Source: Clostridium sp. (GTDB lineage: Bacteria; Bacillota; Clostridia; Lachnospirales; Lachnospiraceae). Taken from it: 36,043 nucleotides of DNA. Below the pieces are notes generated by a model, which did no database searches, was not told where the DNA came from, and worked only from the letters and a program-made list of their open reading frames with translations. The stretch lies in contig JAMOZY010000026.1 in assembly GCA_023667695.1 (NCBI GenBank), forward strand, positions 1 through 36,043. The letters are read 5' to 3'. Below are positions 15,371 through 22,397 of this stretch, piece by piece; within the stretch, counting starts at the first letter, position 1, and each line of letters starts with the position of its first letter. The translations under genes and the position numbers were made by a program.

Positions 15371-18132
15371 AATGCGTTCCTCCTCTTCTTAATTTCCTTT
15401 TCTCTTATAATCAACCCAATCACAACCGAGGCAGACAATATTCCGATTACAACCAACAGCCAAATCGGAGCCTTATCACCGGTCTTTGGAGTATCCGGAA
15501 TCTTTTCGTTTGGAAGCTCCAGAAGCATAGCCCCTTCCTGCAGAACAAATTCCTGCTTCTCCGGGTCAAGAATATATTCATCCAGAGTCTTTACTTCCTT
15601 GAAGTAATACGTTCCATACGGAAGCCCTTCTATCAGAATCTGTCCCTGTTCATCTGTTACATAATGTCCCATAGATTCATCATCATCGTTATACAGTTCA
15701 AATTCCACACCGCTTAACAGAATGCTCGAATCCCGGCTGTCACTCTTAATCAGCAAAACCTTGCCTTTATACAGTTCATTTACCATTGGAGCATCCGCAT
15801 TGACATCCAGAATGTTTACTGCATTATTTCCAAGCTCCAGGGTAAATCCATAGGTTCCTTTATCCAGAGCATATTCATCCAGGGTCTGTACTTCCCGGTA
15901 ATAATAGTCTCCGGCCGGAAGCTTCCCCTTCCATGCTGCCATACCTTCCTGATCTGTAATGGCAAAGCCCAGGCACTCATTCTTCTGAATAACAATATTT
16001 CCCTGATAATCCGTTATATCTTCATTGGCATAAATGCCAAAGACAACATCTGGCAATGGTTCCGTTTCGATTGACCAGGTTCCATCCTGGATGTTCAGGA
16101 TTTCACCAAGCTTGTAAATATGTAATTCCGTATTGGCAAATTCATTTCTTACCCTTACCTCTTCGGTATAAACTGCTTCATGGAAACCGTCCGGACATTC
16201 CAGTTTTACATAAACCTTATCACCAGTATTTACAAAACCATCCGGTGTCTCTAGCTCTGTGATATAATACTCGCCCCACGGAAGATATCCGGTTTCTGCA
16301 ATTCCGTCTTTATCGGTAGTAATCTTCTCCATCAGGCTTCCGTCTGCCTTATAGATTCCAAATACGACTTCTGATAATGGCTTTAAGCCAAATACAAGCT
16401 CCCTATATGTACCATAGTCAGATGCCTGCTCCATGGAAGCTGTTATCTGACTTCCGATTTTCTGAATCCGAATTCTGCCCTGTATCAGCTCGTCCTTCAT
16501 GACAACCCGTATGGTCTGTGGCTTGTCCGTTACCGAAAATGTAACATCCTCTGCGGTCACATATCCTTCCGGTGCTTCTGCTTCATGCAGTACATAATTT
16601 CCCTTTGCCAGTCCTTCCATGACATGAGCCTCTGTTCCGGATGTCCAGCGTTCTATCAGCTTTCCTGCTGCATTGTAGACCTCCAGCGTAGCTCCTGCCA
16701 GGGGCTTTCCAGCTTCATCCGTCTTTAACAGCTCAATCCTTGTCTTGGAATCCTTCATAACCACAGTCTGCGTCACACCCGATTCTGCATCATAGGAAAA
16801 CGAAATGCTGCTTGCTTTCGTGTAAGTATCCGGTGCAATGACTTCCGTCAGTACATAAGTACCAGTCTGCAAGCCATGAATCACATGAGGCGTTGTACCG
16901 GACACCCAGGTATCATAAACGATACTGCCATCCTGGGAAGTTACTGTCAGAGTGGCCCCCGGCAGCTCCGCCGAAGTAGTAATATCCTGCTTGCTAATCT
17001 GCAAAACAGATTCTGTATAAAAATTCATGTATGCCCGTACCGGGTCTGGTCTTGTACTGCTGCATAAGAGCAAGTCCTGTGCGCTGGTCTGATTTATCAC
17101 ATAAGTGATATTTCCGGACTGCGCTGCCTTTTCCGTTGCACAGCTAACCTTGGTCCCGCTAGGGATTATTCCTGCAGATGCCACCTTCAGATAAGAACCG
17201 TTTTCATTCGGGGTGCCATCAAAATTGCATCGATTAAAAGATAAATTATTAGCTACAAAGGTGTAATTGCCTAATACTCCGTTGGTGTCTTGGAGAACAA
17301 CCTCATACTGATTCGTAGACAGGTTGTAGGTCAACTTGTGACTTGGAGCCATAACCGGATTCTGGGCAGAAAAGCTTGGAACAACAAACAGATTGTCTAC
17401 GATATTCTTAATCCGCTCACACTCTGCCAGGTCACCCCAACCGGAATTACAGGTCTGTACTACACCATCCCAGCCGATACCTTCATTCATGCCCGGTTCA
17501 TAATACTGGTCAATGTAATACCATATCATGAGCTGGGTAGAGTTATACAATCTCCAGTTCTCCCAGGTCACTTCACCACCATATTCATTAAAGGAACCAT
17601 TATTCCGCGGTGCCTGAACCCTCTGGGCGCAGCCGAGAACGTAACCGATTGCATTTCTCTGGTTACGATTTAGTTTATGAATATACTCTGATTCTGTAGC
17701 ATAGGAATCACCGGTATGAGCTGCTTTTCCATAGTCAATACAAAACAAGCTGTAGCTGTCACCGCCAATCCATGCATACATAATCTGGGGTGCCTGGACG
17801 CTGGTGCCGGCATTCTTCCATACCGTCATATTGCTGCTTCCATGGCTACCATCTGCATTCCAGATGTTCATAGCGTGTAACATGTCATCCCCTGCAGCAA
17901 GAGGAGCCAGAAATCCTGCTTCTTCTACTTCCTCTGGCATCTCCTCTGTTGCTTCTGCCACCGCTTCCGCTGGTACTTCTTCTGTTACCGTTTCCGCTGC
18001 CGGTTCCTCATTCATCGGCTCCGGCTCTTCTGCATAAAGCGTCAGTATACTGAATGATACCAATATCAGCATTACCAGGAATCCACCTATGCATTGTTTC
18101 CATTTCTTTTTGATTTTTCCTTTGAAAATCAT
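15346..18132 (-). CDS. Cell-wall-anchored adhesin/pilin: thioester (TQxA) domain plus Cna-B/SpaA repeats
   Basis: The 928-residue surface protein has a signal peptide (~1-34, ending near 'LTLYA'). It then has a thioester-type domain (~85-260) with a Cys in 'SLFCIDYGK' and the TQxA-like 'STQLMIWYYID'. About five Cna-B/SpaA-type domains follow, each with a G-x-Y-x-(L/F/I)-x-E strand such as 'TGTYVLTEV' and 'YGTYYFKEV'. The sorting signal is TPKTGD, with a membrane helix and a KKRR tail. Such proteins attach cells to partners or hosts, with thioester and isopeptide cross-links. It heads the ssb-T4SS operon, so it may stabilise mating contacts. Its promoter shares the 21-bp repeat and leader-hairpin layout of ardA. 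Confidence 0.92.
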   Translation of the reverse strand: MIFKGKIKKKWKQCIGGFLVMLILVSFSILTLYAEEPEPMNEEPAAETVTEEVPAEAVAEATEEMPEEVEEAGFLAPLAAGDDMLHAMNIWNADGSHGSSNMTVWKNAGTSVQAPQIMYAWIGGDSYSLFCIDYGKAAHTGDSYATESEYIHKLNRNQRNAIGYVLGCAQRVQAPRNNGSFNEYGGEVTWENWRLYNSTQLMIWYYIDQYYEPGMNEGIGWDGVVQTCNSGWGDLAECERIKNIVDNLFVVPSFSAQNPVMAPSHKLTYNLSTNQYEVVLQDTNGVLGNYTFVANNLSFNRCNFDGTPNENGSYLKVASAGIIPSGTKVSCATEKAAQSGNITYVINQTSAQDLLLCSSTRPDPVRAYMNFYTESVLQISKQDITTSAELPGATLTVTSQDGSIVYDTWVSGTTPHVIHGLQTGTYVLTEVIAPDTYTKASSISFSYDAESGVTQTVVMKDSKTRIELLKTDEAGKPLAGATLEVYNAAGKLIERWTSGTEAHVMEGLAKGNYVLHEAEAPEGYVTAEDVTFSVTDKPQTIRVVMKDELIQGRIRIQKIGSQITASMEQASDYGTYRELVFGLKPLSEVVFGIYKADGSLMEKITTDKDGIAETGYLPWGEYYITELETPDGFVNTGDKVYVKLECPDGFHEAVYTEEVRVRNEFANTELHIYKLGEILNIQDGTWSIETEPLPDVVFGIYANEDITDYQGNIVIQKNECLGFAITDQEGMAAWKGKLPAGDYYYREVQTLDEYALDKGTYGFTLELGNNAVNILDVNADAPMVNELYKGKVLLIKSDSRDSSILLSGVEFELYNDDDESMGHYVTDEQGQILIEGLPYGTYYFKEVKTLDEYILDPEKQEFVLQEGAMLLELPNEKIPDTPKTGDKAPIWLLVVIGILSASVVIGLIIREKEIKKRRNALWGSTKLY

Positions 18133-18159
18133 GCTATCTCTCCTTTCGTTTGGGCATAG

Positions 18160-18276
18160 AAAAAGGACAAATAACTTTCGTTATCTGCCCTTGGCTTGCC
18201 CTGTATATAATTTCACAAGGATAACATAGCATGTTTTTTCAGTTCTTCCTAGTCTCTTTTTAGTTCTAATTAGTCT
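18160..18276 (-). promoter_or_regulatory. Promoter, phased 21-bp repeats and leader terminator for the adhesin/T4SS operon
   Basis: Minus-strand boxes at 18262-18276 and 18241-18255 (period 21), then a TATGTT -10 about 18 bases after AGAACT. About 50 bases into the leader, GGGCAGATAAC/GTTATTTGTCC (stem positions 18165-18175 and 18180-18190, GAAA loop, two wobble pairs) is followed by TTTTT, a typical intrinsic terminator ahead of the ribosome binding site. Confidence 0.72.
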
Positions 18277-18292
18277 AGTCAGTATGAAAAGT

Positions 18293-18307
18293 TGTTCACC
18301 GTGAACA
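18293..18307. repeat. Dispersed palindrome site 6
   Basis: Exact TGTTCACCGTGAACA followed by ACTTTT, 14 bases after the stop of the membrane protein and just upstream of the adhesin promoter boxes. Confidence 0.9.
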
Positions 18308-18321
18308 ACTTTTCCTCCAAA

Positions 18322-19083
18322 TCAGTACATAACATATTTAGATTTACCAGCATTCTTATTTCTCTCAGATTCATAAAGATTGACCGCCTCTTTCCAATTG
18401 GAAGCTCTGCAATGCTCTAAATACCTATAAATATAATTTAAGTCCTTACAATTTCTATAATATTGGGGTATAATTTGCGAAAATTGAAAACCTTCCACAT
18501 ACTCACCAGGCAACTGAGCAAGCAAATGGTCCAACTGGGTCATCTTCTCACCTAACTGCTGTTCCTTTTGCTCTAGCTGAATATTTTCCATTGTTGCAAT
18601 ATTACAATTAGAATTGTAACATTCTATGGCCTTTTTATAATGCTCATGTGTTCGTATAATTGACACAAAAAACATTATTATAAATACTATTAAAAATAAC
18701 ACCAAAAAAATCCACCCCGACACTAAAACTTCTGATATATTAAAATGTCCCCCGTTTTTTTCTAGTATCATCAGCAGATGGAAATAACTTACTATAAGAT
18801 ATATACCACCAGCTATTCCAGCACTACGAAATATATTTCCTGCCACTTTCCCTCCAGAAATAAAGTGTGGTAATTTTTCAACACAGTTTCTTTCCGTATT
18901 CAGATGTGATTCAATCCAATTTCTTCGTTCATTTATTTTATCCATTTGCTTCTCAATCGCTTGTTTCTGACCTGAAACCTCATTCAATTTCAGTAGAAAA
19001 TTATATACATCAGCAATAATATTCATTAACTCAATTCGACTTAGGTTATTTAAATCATATGAGTTTCTTAATTCATTACTCAT
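18322..19083 (-). CDS. Membrane protein with flanking coiled coils
   Basis: About 253 residues. A helical N-terminus (~1-70, including 'KQAIEKQMDKINERRNWIES') leads to two membrane helices (~85-105 and 120-145, 'VSGWIFLVLFLIVFIIMFF'). A second coiled coil follows (~165-195), then a C-terminal helical part with 'IPQYYRNCKDLNYIYRYLEHCRA' and 'NLYESERN'. The C-terminal pattern occurs in several uncharacterised Clostridia membrane proteins. It is downstream of the lipoprotein gene with a 28-base gap, so the two probably form one operon. No function can be assigned; a cell-surface or exclusion role would be a guess. Confidence 0.7.
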   Translation of the reverse strand: MSNELRNSYDLNNLSRIELMNIIADVYNFLLKLNEVSGQKQAIEKQMDKINERRNWIESHLNTERNCVEKLPHFISGGKVAGNIFRSAGIAGGIYLIVSYFHLLMILEKNGGHFNISEVLVSGWIFLVLFLIVFIIMFFVSIIRTHEHYKKAIECYNSNCNIATMENIQLEQKEQQLGEKMTQLDHLLAQLPGEYVEGFQFSQIIPQYYRNCKDLNYIYRYLEHCRASNWKEAVNLYESERNKNAGKSKYVMY

Positions 19084-19111
19084 AACAAGATTCCTTCCTC
19101 TTTAGCATAAT

Positions 19112-20050
19112 TTATCGATAACAGGTAATTGATATCGTCCTTGTACCATCTGCATTTACGGTTATTCCATTGACTACCATTCCCATTGCCGCCCCTGGCA
19201 CATCATTAGGAATGCCCTGTGCATCTAAATCATGTTTTATAGCTGAATATATATCATTAATTTGTTGTTCTGCCGTCCATCCCCCTTCAAGTCCATCTTT
19301 AGTAGTTTCGCTCCACCACCCAGCTTCATAATAATTTCCCTCCCAGATAAATCCGCTGCCAATAGTCGCATTTGGATACTCTGCTTTCAGCCTTGCATTT
19401 ACCTGTTCTGCGATGTAATACCAGTCCAAATAGTAATCTTCCGGATTAAACGTAGAGGTCGAAGCTTCCGTAGGAGTCGTATTGCTACTTGTTCCATTGG
19501 AAACAGATGCTGCCGTTGCATTGCTTCCATTACCATTTGCGGAAGTTTTGCTTTCCGTTGCTCTCACCGTCTGATTACTGCTAACTGTATTGGATGCTTC
19601 ATTTGCTGCTACATTTGCTTCCTCTGGTTCCTGGGTACTTTCCGGTTCTTCCTCTGCTGCTACATCCACAGGCTCCTTTACAACAACATTAATATGCCGT
19701 TCTACATCACCTGCCGTCACTGTCATTTTCACCAGACCATTGCTGACTGCGGTTACCATTCCTTCCTGATTCACAGTTACAATTGCCTCATCACCACTGA
19801 GATATTCCAAATCCCCATCATAATCTGTATCTATATCAAGCTTTCTGCTCTCTCCAATCTCCAAAGTAAAAGCTACATTTAAGCTCTCCTGTCCGATTGC
19901 CAGATGGATTTCCGGTTCCTGTTCTTTCTGTTCCTCTGTTGCCACTTCCGCATCTGTAAGCACTATTTCATCTGCCTTACAGCCCGTTACAGAAAGTATC
20001 ATTACTGCAAACATCATTCCTGTTATCACTTTTCTCCCCGTTTTCCTCAT
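19112..20050 (-). CDS. Lipoprotein with BIG2-type Ig-like domain
   Basis: A signal peptide with lipobox LSVTGC (Cys near residue 24) marks a 312-residue lipoprotein. Residues ~60-130 match a bacterial Ig-like group 2 domain ('LSGDEAIVTVNQEGMVTAVSNG', 'VKMTVTAG'). A Ser/Thr/Asn/Glu-rich linker (~130-205) then leads to a C-terminal domain with 'DWYYIAEQVNARLKAEYP', 'EAGWWSETTKDGLEGGW' and a final β-strand, family unknown. Such a stalked domain would stand off the membrane. A clear promoter (20100-20128) lies ~50 bases upstream, so this starts a two-gene unit with the membrane protein. Confidence 0.82.
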   Translation of the reverse strand: MRKTGRKVITGMMFAVMILSVTGCKADEIVLTDAEVATEEQKEQEPEIHLAIGQESLNVAFTLEIGESRKLDIDTDYDGDLEYLSGDEAIVTVNQEGMVTAVSNGLVKMTVTAGDVERHINVVVKEPVDVAAEEEPESTQEPEEANVAANEASNTVSSNQTVRATESKTSANGNGSNATAASVSNGTSSNTTPTEASTSTFNPEDYYLDWYYIAEQVNARLKAEYPNATIGSGFIWEGNYYEAGWWSETTKDGLEGGWTAEQQINDIYSAIKHDLDAQGIPNDVPGAAMGMVVNGITVNADGTRTISITCYR

Positions 20051-20099
20051 AATCTATCTCCTTCCCTATACGAAATCACCAACTACTTATCTTACCTAT

Positions 20100-20128
20100 A
20101 GTATACTATATTATAATTTATTTTGCAA
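20100..20128 (-). promoter_or_regulatory. Sigma-A-type promoter of the lipoprotein gene
   Basis: Minus strand: TTGCAA (20123-20128), 17-base spacer, TATACT (20100-20105). The -35 lies inside AGTGTTGCAAAA, the same motif as at the parA promoter and the oriT iterons. Confidence 0.7.
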
Positions 20129-20219
20129 CACTTTTTTGTTATTTTTCATTTTATTTTCGTTATTTTGTATTGTGTATGGTGGGCTACTTTCTCAAATTCT
20201 AATACAGCTAATCAAAAGT

Positions 20220-20234
20220 TGTTCACGGTGAACA
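20220..20234. repeat. Dispersed palindrome site 7 (reversed polarity)
   Basis: TGTTCACGGTGAACA. Here the conserved ACTTT flank is on the minus strand, opposite to the other nine copies. It lies between the lipoprotein promoter and the terminator of the toxin gene. Confidence 0.9.
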
Positions 20235-20240
20235 AAACAA

Positions 20241-20266
20241 GAGAGCCGAATTGCTCCGGCCCTCTC
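20241..20266 (-). terminator. Terminator downstream of yoeB
   Basis: On the minus strand GAGAGGGCCG/CGGCTCTC with an AT-containing loop is followed by TTGTTTTG. It lies about 105 bases after the toxin stop. Confidence 0.6.
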
Positions 20267-20371
20267 AAATATACATCCGCAAATGCATACCCCAATTAGT
20301 ACTTATAATACATCAAACACTCAAAAATGCAAGTTTTATATATTTCTTCAACATGTTCATGCAAATCGTCC

Positions 20372-20632
20372 TTAATCCTCGTAATGTCCTTTACAGGATA
20401 TAATATATATTATTCCACCTTCTTCATAATAAACAATTCGATTTAATTCATCAATACGCCTGCTCCACATACCACTTAAATTTCCTTTTAGCGGTTCTGG
20501 TTTTCCAATACCTTCAAATGTATTTCTTTCAATATCCTTTAATATTGCATTAATCCTTTTCAGTGTTTTCTTATCTTGCATCTGCCAATATAAATAATCA
20601 TTCCATGCCCTATCTTCCCATAATAACCTCAT
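20372..20632 (-). CDS. yoeB: YoeB/Txe-family mRNA interferase toxin
   Basis: An 86-residue RelE-superfamily toxin. 'WEDRAWNDYLYWQMQDKKTLKRINAI', 'EGIGKPEPLKGNLSGMWSRRI' and the C-terminal 'SCKGHY' match YoeB, which cleaves mRNA on the ribosome; the Glu, Arg and C-terminal His/Tyr residues are present. The ATG at 20632 overlaps the antitoxin stop by one base (TGATG), so the two are translationally coupled. The partner is a RelB/DinJ-type antitoxin rather than the classical YefM; a YefM-like gene lies just upstream. Confidence 0.92.
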   Translation of the reverse strand: MRLLWEDRAWNDYLYWQMQDKKTLKRINAILKDIERNTFEGIGKPEPLKGNLSGMWSRRIDELNRIVYYEEGGIIYIISCKGHYED

Positions 20633-20898
20633 CAATCTACCTCTATCAAGTCATGTTCTGCAAAATGTGCTTTACCATCCTTTATATCCTGTGTAATATT
20701 TTCCAGATATTTCATATTATTTTCAGAATAAAACGGATCTGCCGATAATTCAAATGGTATCCGTCTCTCCCTGCTGACTTTTTTTGCAAAGATGGTGAAG
20801 GCAGTTGTCAGATTTATCCCAATATCAGAACAGACCTCTTCCATGCTTTTCTTCAAGTCAGCGTCCATACGGAAATTTATATTAACTACTTGCGCCAT
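20632..20898 (-). CDS. RelB/DinJ-family antitoxin
   Basis: 88 residues. The N-terminal ribbon-helix-helix 'NINFRMDADLKKSMEEVCSDIGINLTTAFTIFAKK' is typical of RelB/DinJ antitoxins. The C-terminal part, rich in acidic residues, would wrap the toxin. A consensus promoter (20930-20958) lies upstream with AT-rich inverted repeats (ATCATTAC/GTAATGAT), probably the autoregulatory operator. The pair stabilises the element by killing or arresting cells that lose it. Confidence 0.9.
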   Translation of the reverse strand: MAQVVNINFRMDADLKKSMEEVCSDIGINLTTAFTIFAKKVSRERRIPFELSADPFYSENNMKYLENITQDIKDGKAHFAEHDLIEVD

Positions 20899-20929
20899 TA
20901 CAATACCCCTTTCTCTTTATGATATAAAT

Positions 20930-20958
20930 ATTATAACATATTGTAATGATGATTGCAA
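20930..20958 (-). promoter_or_regulatory. Promoter/operator of the relB-yoeB pair
   Basis: TTGCAA (20953-20958), 17-base spacer, TATAAT (20930-20935) on the minus strand. GTAATGAT/ATCATTAC inverted repeats flank and overlap the -35. Confidence 0.72.
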
Positions 20959-20981
20959 GAGCTATCATTACAAAACCGTTG

Positions 20982-21230
20982 TTACCATTCTACTTCATCT
21001 TCTCTTAAACATTCTTCTAATGGAGCATTTAATCCATCAATAACATCTTCCTTTAAGCCGGAGAGAGAGCTAATATATACGGTTTCCACCAGCCTATTAT
21101 AATCCTTTTCGCTGATGATTACTGCATTTCCATCTTTTGTACTGATATTCACTGGTTCATTGAATTTAATCGTTTGCTCCAGTATATTAAATAGGTTCTT
21201 TCTAAAATTTGTAATATTGATATTAAGCAT
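20982..21230 (-). CDS. Phd/YefM-family antitoxin, no adjacent cognate toxin
   Basis: 82 residues. 'NINITNFRKNLFNILEQTIKFNEPVNISTKDGNAVIISEKDYNRLVET' is the Phd/YefM DNA-binding half, followed by an acidic C-terminus ending EDEVEW. The start is the ATG at 21230 after GGGAGGAG; the frame to 21248 reads through the ribosome binding site. No toxin directly follows. The next genes are RelB/DinJ and YoeB, the toxin YefM normally neutralises, so it may act as a second antitoxin to the same YoeB. Confidence 0.85.
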   Translation of the reverse strand: MLNINITNFRKNLFNILEQTIKFNEPVNISTKDGNAVIISEKDYNRLVETVYISSLSGLKEDVIDGLNAPLEECLREDEVEW

Positions 21231-21272
21231 ATAATCTCCTCCCGGCATGTGTAAAAACCCAATCAGTACAGA

Positions 21273-21500
21273 TTAATCTTTATCCGGTGGCAGAGGTCTT
21301 GGCATATACTCCGACAATGCCTCTTCCGTTTCCTGCTTTTCTATAAATTCCAAAAATGCTTCTTTTGCCCATTTCGTTGTTGTCTTATAACCCCGATGCT
21401 CCTGTAATGCCATCCATATCCGCTTTTCACTCGGTTTTTTCATATTCAATCGCATATGAAAATTTTCATTTTCCGCTGGTTCCCCTTTTCTTCTTCCCAT
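21273..21500 (-). CDS. Small ribbon-helix-helix-like protein (possible partition accessory)
   Basis: 75 basic residues. 'FHMRLNMKKPSEKRIWMALQEHRG' followed by 'WAKEAFLEFIEKQ' resembles the β-strand plus two-helix arrangement of ParR-like or other RHH DNA-binding proteins. It is third after parA and parB, separated by the methylase gene, with a good GGAAGGAAG ribosome binding site. A DNA-binding role is inferred from this pattern only. Confidence 0.6.
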   Translation of the reverse strand: MGRRKGEPAENENFHMRLNMKKPSEKRIWMALQEHRGYKTTTKWAKEAFLEFIEKQETEEALSEYMPRPLPPDKD

Positions 21501-21527
21501 ATTATTTCTTCCTTCCTTTTAACTGAT

Positions 21528-22295
21528 TTAATTATAATTCATCCAGATAAATTCTCTTCGTTCAACTCCCCGCTCTGCCCTGGTCAAACGGCTTTCAAAG
21601 CTCCATCCCTTTAACATCCTTTTATATAAATCGCTTTCATAACCGGATATCATGACCTTCCCCGGATGCTTCAAAATCTTTTCCAATAATTCTACATGCC
21701 CTTCATAAGACATCTCATGCACATACTGGTATTTCTTTCTTATGTCTGGAAGGTACGGCGGGTCCAGATAAATAAATACATCCTTTGTATCATACATATC
21801 CAGCAATTCCATTGCCGGCTTTTTTTCAATCTGTGCATTCTGCAGCCGTTCTGTCACCAGCGGTATGACTGAAATAAAATCATGCCATTGCTTGGTCGTA
21901 TCCGGTGATGTTCGCTGCTGGGATGTCCGGAATCCATTCCGGTACCGGTTACTACAGCCAAACCCCATCCAGCATTTTACAGCAAATTTCCTAGCAAGTT
22001 CGATTATATCATCATTTTCGTTCACAATAAAGGCATCTTCATATTCTTTTCTTGCATATGGCGTCAGTTCCAGCTTCGCAGTCAGCTCATCCGGATACTC
22101 CCGCAGTACATGAAAGAAATTAACTACACTATCATCCAGGTCATTAATGGTTTCTATCCTGGAAGGTATTTTATTAAAAAATACTGCACCGCTGCCAAAG
22201 TATGGTTCCAGATAAACTTCATGCTCTGGTATCCTGGAACATATCCAGGGTGCCATCCGGTTCTTGGCTCCTGGATATTTCAAAATTGGCTTCAT
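21528..22295 (-). CDS. D12-class DNA adenine N6-methyltransferase
   Basis: About 255 residues with all core motifs of the Dam/DpnM class: 'LKYPGAKNRM' (target-recognition/SAM entry), 'YLEPYFGSGAVFFNK' (SAM-binding motif I), 'WMGFGCSNRYRNGFR', and catalytic DPPY in 'FIYLDPPYLPDIRKKY'. It would methylate adenine in a short target. No restriction enzyme gene is adjacent, so it is probably a solitary methylase that shields the element or influences its regulation. The ATG at 22295 lies nine bases after GGAG; the ATG at 22304 abuts it. Confidence 0.93.
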   Translation of the reverse strand: MKPILKYPGAKNRMAPWICSRIPEHEVYLEPYFGSGAVFFNKIPSRIETINDLDDSVVNFFHVLREYPDELTAKLELTPYARKEYEDAFIVNENDDIIELARKFAVKCWMGFGCSNRYRNGFRTSQQRTSPDTTKQWHDFISVIPLVTERLQNAQIEKKPAMELLDMYDTKDVFIYLDPPYLPDIRKKYQYVHEMSYEGHVELLEKILKHPGKVMISGYESDLYKRMLKGWSFESRLTRAERGVERREFIWMNYN

Positions 22296-22397
22296 CCCTT
22301 TCATCTCCTCTTCTGATTCTGGTTACTTCCAGTAAAATGATGTCATTTAAGAAAAAATATTTTATAGAGGCGGTTCTGCCCGCCCCTATATTAAATT

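Noticed and set aside
19262-19882. 206-codon plus-strand frame opposite the lipoprotein gene
   Set aside because: The Cys/Ile/Phe-rich product is typical of an antisense shadow, and the lipoprotein frame has signal peptide, promoter and domain evidence.
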